Shown: positions 1 through 7,804 of the stretch, piece after piece
Numbering within the stretch: the stretch's first letter is position 1
Layout of the letters: the number at the start of each line of letters is the position of its first letter
IMG/VR virus record: IMGVR_UViG_3300022744_000059
Location: 1-39,334 of that record
Length of the DNA: 39,334 nucleotides
Reading direction: 5' to 3' (one strand)
Source of the DNA: a virus
Translations under genes and position numbers: made by a program
The notes under the pieces: generated by a model
What the model was told of the DNA's origin: nothing
Seen by the model: only the letters and a program-made list of their open reading frames with translations
The model's database searches: none

Positions 1-549
1 CCCATGAATGAGGCTATGGCTATCATCTATAGCCAGTGCTCAGGAGAGAACTTCTCCGGCATCAGTGTCTCTTACGGGTCCGGAATGTGTAACGTAGCCT
101 TGGCATACCAGACCATTAGTGGGATGGAATTCTCTTTGATTCGGGGTGGGGACTGGATCGATACCCATGCGGCTAAGGCGGTAGGCAGCACCGCGACTCG
201 TATGTGTGCTCTCAAAGAAAAGGGAGTCGACCTTAGAACCCCTAAGACGCGAGAAGAAGAAGCGATCGCGATGTACATTCGTGCCCTGATTAAGTACACG
301 CTGGACAATATTTCTGCTCAGTTCCGCCGTGCTCAATCGACCCTAGAGCTACCCGACCCTATCCCGTTCATCGTATCGGGAGGCACCACTAAGGCCCCAG
401 GATTCATGGACCTCTTCAATGAAGAATTTGAGGAAGTCAAAAAGCGAGGCTTCCCTATTCAGATCTCAGAAGTACGTCAGGCTTCTAACCCCATGACCGC
501 CGTAGCGGAAGGTCTATTGGTGCTAGCGTCAGAAGAGCACGCAGAATAG
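1..549 (+). CDS. Actin-like ATPase (ASKHA fold), C-terminal part; 5' end outside window
   Basis: The reading frame is open to the first base, so the gene starts upstream and only about 182 codons are visible. Two features fit the second half of an actin/ParM/MreB-type ATPase: a phosphate-2-like loop (VSYGSGM, about codon 23) followed by a GGDWID segment, and an adenosine-binding-like motif (VSGGTTKAPGF, about codon 125) near the C-terminus, followed by an alanine-rich helix (AVAEGLLVLA). The N-terminal phosphate-1 motif would lie outside the window. Actin-like proteins in large phages can form filaments that position or segregate phage DNA, but that role is inferred here. The gene sits 6 nt upstream of a putative neck protein, so it may be expressed late with structural genes. 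An FtsA/PilM-like scaffold role is the main alternative. Confidence 0.7.
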   Translation, partial: PMNEAMAIIYSQCSGENFSGISVSYGSGMCNVALAYQTISGMEFSLIRGGDWIDTHAAKAVGSTATRMCALKEKGVDLRTPKTREEEAIAMYIRALIKYTLDNISAQFRRAQSTLELPDPIPFIVSGGTTKAPGFMDLFNEEFEEVKKRGFPIQISEVRQASNPMTAVAEGLLVLASEEHAE

Positions 550-555
550 AGCTGA

Positions 556-1695
556 ATGTTTTTTCAACTGATCAACACCATGAAGCGTAGGCTCATACAT
601 GAGCTACAGGATAGCTTCGCCCGCCACCCGGTCTATTCAAAAATCGTAAACAACATTCAGTCGAAGTACGCCTTTACGGAAAGACCACAATTCGGGATTG
701 TTGTTAAGGGGTCGGGGGCCAACAAGATATCTCTTTCGGCGGACAACTACATAGGGCAAATCCACAGTTACGTGATGCTGGCCTATGTCGGGGCTCCAAC
801 CCACCCTTTGGAATGGGTCCGAGAGGATCAAGGGTGCATTGCCAAGAATGGTGGGGTTATAGCCACCCCACCAGGAATTTACTACCTGGAGATCTTGAGC
901 GCCCCAAGTACCGCTCAAGGTACTGGCACTTTTGTGATCGACCCCCTAATCACGGTTACTAACGAACAGGTTCTAAGGTTCGTTTCAGGGGTAGACCAAG
1001 ACGGGCAGCTTCAAAATAAGCCCATACCTGGCACCCTAAGGTTGTGGGAGTCTGGCAGATTCATGCTCAAAGAGGGGATCCACTATACAGTGGACTACCA
1101 GACAGGGGCCATATCCTTCCTTGAGTCAGGCAACCCTAACGCCAGAATCTCGGCCGACTATAGATATGAGTTGCCTACCATGGGACCCTTTGAGTGGCAG
1201 TGGAATAAGGCTGACTGGTCCACTCTACCGGGGGTAGTTCTAGCTTTTGGCAAGAGAGGTAAGGTTGGAGATAAGGTGGCGGTGGTGGTCTATGACGAAA
1301 GACAGGCCACCGCTAATGCCTACGGCGGGCTCTTTGACGTGAGCTTCGACTTTGACATTGTGGCCCGAGATCCTGTCCAAATGGAAGAGATCTCAGATCT
1401 GGCTTGGATGTATCTATTCGCTGAGAAGCGCCCAGCCCTATCCTCAGAGGGTATTGAAGTAACTGAAGTGTCCATTGGCGGTGAGTCGGAAGAGCCTATC
1501 GATGAGACGGCTCAGGAATATATGTACTCACGTAACATGAGCCTTCAAGTCCAGACTCGATGGGAGTTACATGTCCCCTTGCCGCTAGAAGTGTCCCGAG
1601 TAGAGGCTGTCAGCACAAAAATTGTGGATCAGCTCACCTTGTCTACCGACTTCATAATTCCAGACCGGTCTAGAGACTTCGAACGGATCATGTGA
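556..1695 (+). CDS. Putative neck / tail-completion structural protein
   Basis: 379 residues with no firmly recognised family. The middle has a beta-hairpin module (about residues 171-205, LKEGIHYTVDY then TGAISF, ending ADYRYE) that resembles modules in the sheath and in the 1699-residue baseplate protein of this window. The C-terminal half (about 206-379) contains a DERQATANAYGGLFDV stretch followed by an acidic helix and beta strands, in the manner of tail-terminator or neck proteins. Position directly upstream of the sheath fits a head-tail joining role, which is inference. The start at 556 lacks a clear Shine-Dalgarno site; an alternative ATG at 589 (MKRRLIHELQ) is equally possible. The stop TGA overlaps the next ATG by one base (TGATG). 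Confidence 0.6.
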   Translation: MFFQLINTMKRRLIHELQDSFARHPVYSKIVNNIQSKYAFTERPQFGIVVKGSGANKISLSADNYIGQIHSYVMLAYVGAPTHPLEWVREDQGCIAKNGGVIATPPGIYYLEILSAPSTAQGTGTFVIDPLITVTNEQVLRFVSGVDQDGQLQNKPIPGTLRLWESGRFMLKEGIHYTVDYQTGAISFLESGNPNARISADYRYELPTMGPFEWQWNKADWSTLPGVVLAFGKRGKVGDKVAVVVYDERQATANAYGGLFDVSFDFDIVARDPVQMEEISDLAWMYLFAEKRPALSSEGIEVTEVSIGGESEEPIDETAQEYMYSRNMSLQVQTRWELHVPLPLEVSRVEAVSTKIVDQLTLSTDFIIPDRSRDFERIM

Positions 1696-2105
1696 TGCCT
1701 AAGTATCAATATGAATGTGGGGGGTGCTCTATAAGATTCGAGCGCACCCATAAGAGACCGGAACCCACCCCCTGCCCAGAATGTGGCCAACCGGCCCCTC
1801 AAATCATGACGGGGTTCGGATTCCAATTTGCCGATTCACCCGGCACCGATAAAGCTAACACAGGGGTCACGAAGGTGGACTACCCGACTGCGGATCAAGC
1901 GGTGGGGCGGTCTGCTGATCTCAGGTGGAAAATGATGAAGGAGCGGGACGCCGTTAAGGCAGAAGCTCGAAAACAGGGTGGCACCAATGCTCTGATCCGT
2001 CGCCATTCCGGTCGCGCCATAGATTATGAGCCAATGTCCCAGGCTGGCAGGGAAGCCAGGAAGCAATTGGCTAAGACTGCCCTGAAGCCTTCCACTGAAA
2101 AGTGA
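1695..2105 (+). CDS. FmdB-like zinc-ribbon protein
   Basis: 136 residues from the ATG at 1695; a GTG at 1692 would add one residue. The N-terminus has a zinc ribbon with two CxxC pairs (C8/C11 and C27/C30) in the YxYxCxxC...CPxC arrangement of the FmdB putative regulatory family. The remaining residues (about 40-136) are charged and probably helical. The function in phages is not established; a small zinc-binding regulatory or structural accessory role is possible. It is translationally coupled to the preceding gene by a one-base overlap and followed by the 142-nt leader of the sheath gene. Confidence 0.7.
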   Translation: MPKYQYECGGCSIRFERTHKRPEPTPCPECGQPAPQIMTGFGFQFADSPGTDKANTGVTKVDYPTADQAVGRSADLRWKMMKERDAVKAEARKQGGTNALIRRHSGRAIDYEPMSQAGREARKQLAKTALKPSTEK

Positions 2106-2123
2106 CACACTTATCCACTTGTG

Positions 2124-2152
2124 TTGTCGGATATCTGAGATCGAAATAAGAT
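2124..2152 (+). promoter_or_regulatory. Candidate sigma70-like promoter for the tail sheath gene
   Basis: A TTGTCG box (2124-2129) and a TAAGAT box (2147-2152) are separated by exactly 17 nt. Each matches the consensus at 4 of 6 positions. It lies in the 142-nt non-coding leader, about 95 nt upstream of the sheath start, where extra transcription of an abundant protein would make sense. A phage late promoter of another type cannot be excluded. Confidence 0.3.
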
Positions 2153-2223
2153 CCAGATGCACTTTTCGGTCCTTCTCGAAGGCCGCAGATCCACACCCAC
2201 ACCCAGATTCCCTAAACCTTTTA

Positions 2224-2241
2224 GCGATCGAAATCGCGGAG
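2224..2241 (+). promoter_or_regulatory. Leader hairpin and strong Shine-Dalgarno of the sheath gene
   Basis: A perfect 5-bp hairpin (GCGAT, loop CGAA, ATCGC; 2224-2237) is followed directly by GGAG (2238-2241) six nt before the ATG at 2248. This Shine-Dalgarno decides the start: the open frame extends in-frame back to 2119, but that extension reads low-complexity sequence and lacks a ribosome site. The hairpin could keep the site open or protect the mRNA 5' end. Confidence 0.55.
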
Positions 2242-2247
2242 TACCCC

Positions 2248-5200
2248 ATGAGCCAAGGACCATTTCAAGCGTACGCACCCCCGGGAGTTTATACCCGCAC
2301 CCTCAATGATACGGCAGCCGCCAACCAAGTGGCCGGGCTTCGTATCCCAGCCATAATTGGCGTTGGCCAAGAAGAGCTTGAACAGCTCGAGGTAGAGCTG
2401 GTCAGAGGATCTAGCGCCGCTATCGATCAGGAAATCTTCGGGGAAGACGTTTCGGCCAGCTGGATCGTCAACGGCACCAATCCAAACAACCTGGTACTGG
2501 GTACACAGGACGGCACCATCGCGGCTTTCCGCGTACGCAACTTCCCCATCGTTGACGGTGAGGGTAACGGGCGTATCACGAACGACGTTCGCACGGTTTC
2601 CGTGACGGTAAACGGGGTTCCGGCGGCAGTGGGTTCCATTGTTGGGGCTTCTGGCGTGGTGACTCTACAGGTTCCGACGCAGCCCGGTGATATCGTTCGA
2701 GTCACGTATTTTTTCCACCGCGGCGATACCGCGTTTACGGATAACGTGAGCGCTCAGGTTACGGCGGCCAATGCCACCCTAGTCAGCCCTTCGGCTGGTC
2801 CCTTCACCTTCACCGCTACCTCAAACGTTCTGAATCTGATGGTTGGCGGCTCGAACGCGTCCGTAACTTTCCCTGTCGGGGCTTTGTCGGCCTCCACGGT
2901 CGCCACCACGATTTCCGCAGCTTTGATTCCAAACCTTCTGTCCTCGGTTTTCGTGGACAACGCTGGCGCAGAGCATTTGCATCTCACGTCTCCGGTGAGC
3001 CTCCGTATCTCGGAAGGCACCGCTAACCTAGTGATGGGTTGGTCGGCCGGTACCGCAACCGCCCGCAACGCCACCTTCCGAGTGTTTCAACGTCCGATCG
3101 TTGATGGTTCGGACGGCGGTATCACGACCACCGATCCTAGCAAAGTGGTAGTTAAGGTCAACGGGTCTCAAGTTTTGGCGAGTTCGGTGGATGGTGCCAA
3201 CGGTACCGTGACCCTAGCGTCCGCGCCCGCCCCCGGGGCGGTAGTGACGATTCAGTATTGGGCCAACACTTGGCAGGACACGTTTGACTATCTGCCTAAC
3301 AGCCTAGTCTCGACAGTTCTCCGTTGTGGTGTGGCTTCTAACCGCAGCGATTATATCCAGGGCGTGGACTTCATTGTGTCCAACCCTTCGACCGACGTGT
3401 CGGTGCTTCATTGGGGCGCTGGCAGCGAGGTTGTTGCCGGGGTGACGTCAATTGGTGCAAAAACCTTTGACGGATCGGTTGGAGGTCAAGTGGTGTCGAC
3501 CCTTGTGGACGACAAAATGTGGCTCGGCCTATGTTCTCGCGTGACTGATACTTCCACTATCCCGGCCGCGGTTAGCAAGACTGAGTTCCTGCTTCCTGAA
3601 GTACCCACCTTGGGTAACGGTCGAAACACCACCTTGGGCAGCGATGTCTTTGGTAGCGTGGCTAACAGCCGTCAGGGTCTAGTCAGCAATCGTCCAGACC
3701 TAGTCACCGTGTACACGGGGCGCAATCTGACCGACGCTCTCAGTCGTCCAGCGGTTGCGGTAAAGGAAGTGGTGGGGGCGGATCGTAAGATCACCCTCGC
3801 GGCTCCTCAGCATCCAGACTATAACGCTTACGCGACGTTCTACTACAGCCGTCTTACGGACGACACCTTCACGATCACCAATACGGTGGCGGGTCCGGTC
3901 GGGGTCGGTCAATACACCATTGATTCTTCGACTCGCAACGCGCCTCTCTATGCGGTTCGTTGGGTCAGCAAGAGTGGCTTGAGTGAGACGGTACAATGGC
4001 CCCGTGGCTCGGAATTGATTCCGGACGCGTATCATGCGGGCAGCGGTACTCCGGTTTCTGAGAACGTGACGGTAACGTTCACGCAGTCACTGGCCACTAA
4101 TGCGGCGTTCACTACTCCGGGTGCGGCCCCCTACTCGATTTACTCGGCGGGAAGCAACAACTTCTACATTGATGTGAACAATGTGATCGGTTCCGCTACG
4201 AATCTGAATGCAGCGGCGCCAGCAACTCTGATGGGCTCACCCATCGCGCTTTCTGCTGGTAATGTGATTCTCGCTACAGCGGTCACTCTGAATGTAGAGG
4301 TTGACGGGGTATCCTTCCCGGTAACCCTATCTTCCGGGCCAACTGCTCCCGCGGCAATCGTACTGGCCATCAATACGGCTATCGGTGCGGCAGGCGTGGC
4401 GGCAGCACAACTGATCGGAACATCTCAAGTGGTGTTCAGTGTCCAGTCGGCCACTGTCCCTAGCGTGGTGGATAGCGTATCGACTGTCCAGATCCTTGGC
4501 AGCACCGGTGAGGAGCAGCTTGGGTTCTCAGAGTACAAGAAGTTTTTCGGTACTCTGGGTGCGGTCAATAAGGCTCCTTCGATGTTGGGTTCCGTTGCGG
4601 GTCCTTTCAACATTACGGCTGGCCTAAACGACACTCTCAAGGTGCGAGTCGATGGCGTGGATCGAGTGATCACTCTGACGGCCGGTGCAAGCCGGACGGC
4701 GGCGAACGTGGTTGCCGATATCAACGCGGTAGTATCGAGCTTGGCTTCGGTCGGCACAGCGGCCGCCGCGAACAAGGTTAGACTCACGGGTCCGACCAAT
4801 ACGGCGGGTTCTGCTCTGTTGATGCAGGACGGCACAGCTAACGATGTACTCGGATTCACTCAGGGCTCGGTGGCCAATCAGGTGCTAGCGACTGCGGAAG
4901 AGATCGCAGCGGTACTAAATGCTTCACCGACCTTCTTTGCGCAAGGTTTTGCGTACGTCCAAGAGATCAGCGGCCAGAAGTATCTGACCATTGAGTCTTT
5001 GGTGGTGGGTACCGGTTCATCGATTGTTGCTAAGACATCGGTTCAATCGGCATTCAACCCAACCACTGGGTTGGGGATCGCAATCGGTGACGGGGATCTT
5101 GGCGAAGCGGCCAAGGACATGTTCACCGTCACTTCTAGCCATGCTTCAGGCTCGGCTGGTACTGGCGCCCCAGGCCAAACATACACGGACTCAAGAACCG

Positions 5201-6459
5201 GTCTCCGATTCACGGTCCTCCCAAGCACCACGGGTTCCTATACCTCTTCCGGGTCTTTCGTTCTGGAGGTTAGCCCGACCCATAAGGTCAACCCTTCGAT
5301 CCCAACGTATGCGGTCGGTGGCGTTGAGTTGTTGGTTACCAACACGGTGGATGTTGGGGTCAATGATACTTCGATTCTGACAACCTTTGACCCTAAGGGT
5401 GTTGAGCCTTCGGTCGGAGACTTCTACTACGTGAGTTACCTGTATGGAAAGCAGGACTACAGCCCAGCGGTGTTCCAGCAGATCAAGAACGTGGAAGCGA
5501 ATTTCGGCCGTATCTCGGCAGAGAATCGTCTGTCTCTTGGTTGCAGCCTAGCTAGCCAAAATGGCGCCGTGCTAATGGTAGCCAAGCAGGTCAAGAAGGT
5601 ACCCAACACCAACCAAGCCAACGTGCAGGATTTCCAAGCCGCGATCCAAGAACTTGCTTCCCCGCTGCGCGGCAATATCCGCCCCAACATTGTTGTACCA
5701 CTAGCTACGAATGCAGCGGTGTACAGCTATTTGACCAACCATTGCGAAGTTCAGAGCGGGATCCGCTACCAGAACGAGCGTATGGGCTTCATCGGATTCG
5801 CTTCCGGTACCTCACCCACGACGGCACAACAAGTGGCGCGCGGGTTGAACTCAAGCCGCATTGTGGCGTTCTATCCTGATTCGGCGGTCATCACCATCAC
5901 CGATTCAGTGGGTCGCAACTTTGAATCCCTGGTTGACGGCAGCTTCTTTGCTGCTGCGATGGCTGGTGCTGCGGTTAGCCCCGCGGTTGATGTCGCTACC
6001 CCTTATACACGTCGCCGTATTGTTGGTTTCACTCGGATCCCGCGTCTGCTGGATTCGGTGGAAGCCAATCAAACCGCGGTCGCTGGTGTCACCCTTTTGG
6101 AGGACTTGGATCCCATTATCCGGATCCGCCACGGTCTGACAACCAACATGACGAACGTGCTAACCCGCACCCCGTCTATCACTCAGATCCAGGATCACGT
6201 GCATCAACAGGCGCGCGCGGTTCTAGACAGCTTTGTTGGCGCTAAGTTCCTTGCCAACCGAGCCAACGAAGTGACAGTAGCCTTGACCGGCCTCTTCCGG
6301 TCTTTGGTGCAGGATGAGATCGTGAAGAGCTTCGGTAGTATCTCGGCTGAACCGGATCCAAACGACGTGAGCGTGCTGAACGTTGAGATGGCATACGTGC
6401 CCATCAACGAGCTGACCCACATCGTGCTGACCTTCAGCCTTCGGTCAAGATCCGCTTAG
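2248..6459 (+). CDS. Tail sheath protein, very large, with inserted beta modules
   Basis: 1403 residues, two to three times the usual phage sheath. The N-terminus (SQGPFQAYAPPGVYTR) is typical of sheath proteins. The C-terminal third (about 1070-1403) has the conserved sheath core: a helical region around LRGNIRPNIVVPLATN, then PDSAVITI, TPYTRRRIVGFTRIPRLLD and a final beta region. Between them lie insertions. Two related units (about 94-157 and 277-342) share FRV...PIVDG...VNG...GxVTL and end in a VxVTY/VTIQY strand. Several segments (about 184-275, 679-762, 784-873) resemble flagellar-hook IN motifs, with GPF, VDG, an INxxI/L helix and a closing LGF. Insertions in sheaths normally decorate the outside. 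It polymerises around the tail tube and contracts to drive it through the envelope. Arginine codons are mostly CGT/CGC. Confidence 0.9.
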   Translation: MSQGPFQAYAPPGVYTRTLNDTAAANQVAGLRIPAIIGVGQEELEQLEVELVRGSSAAIDQEIFGEDVSASWIVNGTNPNNLVLGTQDGTIAAFRVRNFPIVDGEGNGRITNDVRTVSVTVNGVPAAVGSIVGASGVVTLQVPTQPGDIVRVTYFFHRGDTAFTDNVSAQVTAANATLVSPSAGPFTFTATSNVLNLMVGGSNASVTFPVGALSASTVATTISAALIPNLLSSVFVDNAGAEHLHLTSPVSLRISEGTANLVMGWSAGTATARNATFRVFQRPIVDGSDGGITTTDPSKVVVKVNGSQVLASSVDGANGTVTLASAPAPGAVVTIQYWANTWQDTFDYLPNSLVSTVLRCGVASNRSDYIQGVDFIVSNPSTDVSVLHWGAGSEVVAGVTSIGAKTFDGSVGGQVVSTLVDDKMWLGLCSRVTDTSTIPAAVSKTEFLLPEVPTLGNGRNTTLGSDVFGSVANSRQGLVSNRPDLVTVYTGRNLTDALSRPAVAVKEVVGADRKITLAAPQHPDYNAYATFYYSRLTDDTFTITNTVAGPVGVGQYTIDSSTRNAPLYAVRWVSKSGLSETVQWPRGSELIPDAYHAGSGTPVSENVTVTFTQSLATNAAFTTPGAAPYSIYSAGSNNFYIDVNNVIGSATNLNAAAPATLMGSPIALSAGNVILATAVTLNVEVDGVSFPVTLSSGPTAPAAIVLAINTAIGAAGVAAAQLIGTSQVVFSVQSATVPSVVDSVSTVQILGSTGEEQLGFSEYKKFFGTLGAVNKAPSMLGSVAGPFNITAGLNDTLKVRVDGVDRVITLTAGASRTAANVVADINAVVSSLASVGTAAAANKVRLTGPTNTAGSALLMQDGTANDVLGFTQGSVANQVLATAEEIAAVLNASPTFFAQGFAYVQEISGQKYLTIESLVVGTGSSIVAKTSVQSAFNPTTGLGIAIGDGDLGEAAKDMFTVTSSHASGSAGTGAPGQTYTDSRTGLRFTVLPSTTGSYTSSGSFVLEVSPTHKVNPSIPTYAVGGVELLVTNTVDVGVNDTSILTTFDPKGVEPSVGDFYYVSYLYGKQDYSPAVFQQIKNVEANFGRISAENRLSLGCSLASQNGAVLMVAKQVKKVPNTNQANVQDFQAAIQELASPLRGNIRPNIVVPLATNAAVYSYLTNHCEVQSGIRYQNERMGFIGFASGTSPTTAQQVARGLNSSRIVAFYPDSAVITITDSVGRNFESLVDGSFFAAAMAGAAVSPAVDVATPYTRRRIVGFTRIPRLLDSVEANQTAVAGVTLLEDLDPIIRIRHGLTTNMTNVLTRTPSITQIQDHVHQQARAVLDSFVGAKFLANRANEVTVALTGLFRSLVQDEIVKSFGSISAEPDPNDVSVLNVEMAYVPINELTHIVLTFSLRSRSA

Positions 6460-6472
6460 TAATACAAACAAG

Positions 6473-6503
6473 TAGAGCCTAGGGCAGGTCGCCCTAGGCT
6501 CTA
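6473..6503. terminator. Bidirectional intrinsic terminator between sheath gene and minus-strand genes
   Basis: A perfect 13-bp inverted repeat (TAGAGCCTAGGGC, 5-nt loop, GCCCTAGGCTCTA) sits in the 47-nt gap between the sheath stop and the convergent minus-strand gene. On the plus strand it is followed by GCTTTAGTTCT; on the minus strand by a T-rich CTTGTTTGTATT. It probably stops transcription from both sides. Confidence 0.85.
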
Positions 6504-6506
6504 GCT

Positions 6507-6740
6507 TTAGTTCTCCAGACTCACCACTGGAGAGGTTACGGTGGCCTTCAAATCCTCTCGAAATATGTACACGCACCCTCCAATTTTTGGAAGTTCGGGG
6601 TACATAGCGATGTAATTCCACCACTCACCATCCGACATCTTAGTCTCGGAAGCTGTTTCCACTGATCTAAAGATTTGTCGGGCCTTGCGGCTATCGGGGT
6701 CTATTTCGTAGCAAGAACCTGATTGGGTGTAAAATTTCAT
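6507..6740 (-). CDS. Small hypothetical protein
   Basis: 77 residues, starting MKFYTQSGSCYEID, with two tryptophans in the middle and an alternation of short beta strands. No catalytic motif or membrane segment is visible and I do not recognise a family with certainty. The ATG lies 3 nt after the stop of the RNA-ligase part, with AGAGTGAAAG immediately upstream as a fair ribosome site, so it is probably the last gene of a short minus-strand operon ending at the shared terminator. Confidence 0.7.
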   Translation of the reverse strand: MKFYTQSGSCYEIDPDSRKARQIFRSVETASETKMSDGEWWNYIAMYPELPKIGGCVYIFREDLKATVTSPVVSLEN

Positions 6741-6743
6741 CTT

Positions 6744-7379
6744 TCACTCTGCTTTCAGTAGGTATCGATTGCTGATCACTTTGATGGACATTCTACCTCT
6801 AAGCTTAGAGCTAAACGTCCAGTTCTTGGGGCGAACCACAAGCCCTTCGCGCTCATTAGAAGTACCGTCATACTTGCCTTCCGCCAAAGCAAGCAAAGAC
6901 TCTAGGGTGTGGTTGAAACTTTCGCCTTCTTCGATCACCGGGGCTACCGGAATAGAGTACTTGAGGCAAAATTCTTCAAGTTCTGCTCGTGTGAGGTACT
7001 TCCGAGCGCTTTGATCGTAAAGGTCGAAAGCTCTCAGCTCGTGATGCTGTAATCCGAGTCGATTCTTTTGGATCCCGGGACCCACCACTTCGCCTTGCAG
7101 GGCGAGTGTTGAATTCTGTGCCATGATTTCCGGAAGCCCATATTTACGAGCCACACCCCAAAACACATTATCCTGATCTTCCTTGAGCATGTAATTGCGC
7201 GAGCAGGCCGAGAAGACACCCTCATGCATTAGGAAAGTCCCTGAGCTGCCATCGCATTTGAGTACTGCGTGATAGGGCAACCCACTCATTTCGTGGAGAA
7301 CCTTCAGTGCGCTTTGCACACGGGTCTCATCGGTTTTGGGGATCGAGATAGGGAAATTCCCCTGTCTTTGGCCGCCCAT
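6744..7379 (-). CDS. RNA ligase, catalytic (nucleotidyltransferase) part of a split gene
   Basis: 211 residues carrying the core motifs of a covalent nucleotidyltransferase. Motif I is KCDGSSG with the candidate adenylated lysine at residue 41. Then come a motif III-like segment (EGVFSACSRN), LQGEVVGPG (motif IIIa region), EGLVVRPK (motif IV) and SIKVISNRYLLK (motif V). The order and the last motif fit the DRB0094/Rnl5-type RNA ligases, which seal nicked RNA. In those enzymes an OB-like domain precedes the ligase domain; here it is encoded by the adjacent upstream frame (7388-7756). The ATG at 7379 may be a false start, since the frame upstream reads PPEVGVN, as expected of the linker. See the finding on the C5 run. 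Confidence 0.85.
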   Translation of the reverse strand: MGGQRQGNFPISIPKTDETRVQSALKVLHEMSGLPYHAVLKCDGSSGTFLMHEGVFSACSRNYMLKEDQDNVFWGVARKYGLPEIMAQNSTLALQGEVVGPGIQKNRLGLQHHELRAFDLYDQSARKYLTRAELEEFCLKYSIPVAPVIEEGESFNHTLESLLALAEGKYDGTSNEREGLVVRPKNWTFSSKLRGRMSIKVISNRYLLKAE

Positions 7380-7387
7380 ATTGACCC

Positions 7388-7756
7388 CTACTTCCGGGGG
7401 TCATATTTCACGACCCCAAGAAGCTCAGAAACGTCTGAACCTTCTTCCAACCCAGCCAACTCTGGGAATTTGTGGAGTGGGATCAGAAGACCTTGGCTCA
7501 AACAACCTCGCAGTTTTTTGGTTTTGATTCGAGCTTTGGACTCGGATGGGCGTGGACCACCACCCCACAAAAAGCAAAATTCCGATCGATCTGGCGCCAC
7601 TGAGTCAATTTCCAAGTAGAGAGCCAGATCACCAATCTGGAACTCTCCCTTTTTGACCACCATGATCCAACCCTCTACCGAGGCTGCTTCGATAGAGTCT
7701 GCCCCTTCAATGGGGCAGAGATTCACAACCTTTTGAATGCTGGCTAATTTCCGCAT
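7388..7756 (-). CDS. RNA ligase, N-terminal OB-like domain of a split gene
   Basis: 122 residues matching the N-terminal domain of DRB0094/Rnl5-type RNA ligases: start MRKLASIQKVVNLCPIEGAD, then a beta-barrel pattern with WIMVVKKGEF and ALYLEIDSVAP, then RIKTKKLRGCLSQGLLIPL, and a final GVVKYDPRK before the stop. In intact homologues this leads directly into the ligase domain. The stop is reached only because the frame changes within a run of five C (7396-7400, G on the plus strand). With one more C the two frames join into about 337 residues, close to the 342 of the Deinococcus enzyme. The start is well supported by the conserved N-terminus. Confidence 0.85.
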   Translation of the reverse strand: MRKLASIQKVVNLCPIEGADSIEAASVEGWIMVVKKGEFQIGDLALYLEIDSVAPDRSEFCFLWGGGPRPSESKARIKTKKLRGCLSQGLLIPLHKFPELAGLEEGSDVSELLGVVKYDPRK

Positions 7757-7764
7757 ACTTTGGG

Positions 7765-7793
7765 ATTTTAGCTCAAACGCATTTATACGTCAA
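7765..7793 (-). promoter_or_regulatory. Sigma70-type promoter of the RNA ligase operon
   Basis: On the minus strand a TTGACG box (plus 7788-7793) and a TAAAAT box (plus 7765-7770) are separated by exactly 17 nt, 5 of 6 matches each. Transcription would begin at about 7758, only a few bases before the ATG at 7756, so the mRNA would be almost leaderless. A weaker divergent plus-strand candidate (TTGGGA, 18 nt, TATACG; 7760-7789) overlaps it and could serve the gene at 7805. Confidence 0.6.
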
Positions 7794-7804
7794 GCTAATT
7801 GAGT

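Larger units (their letters stand above)
6744..7756 (-). pseudogene. Composite RNA ligase gene interrupted by a one-base frameshift
   Basis: This entry spans both RNA ligase parts. They lie in different frames, 8 nt apart. Reading GAC CCC, slipping back one base and continuing CCG GAA GTA restores an uninterrupted ligase. Three explanations remain: a sequencing or assembly error in a homopolymer, a true inactivating deletion, or -1 ribosomal slippage on CCC-CCC. All catalytic motifs are retained, which argues against long-standing decay. Confidence 0.6.

Noticed and set aside
262-269. GCGATCGC octamer (HIP1-like) as a sign of a cyanobacterial host
   Set aside because: I noticed a single copy only; cyanobacterial genomes show it many times more often, so it carries no weight.
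2119-2247. In-frame N-terminal extension of the sheath protein
   Set aside because: No ribosome site, cysteine/histidine-rich sequence unlike a sheath, and a strong GGAG site with a sheath-like N-terminus at 2248.
4991-5380. 129-codon plus-strand frame inside the sheath gene
   Set aside because: Lies in another frame of a confident gene, with low-complexity, Ser/Arg/Leu-rich translation; a shadow.
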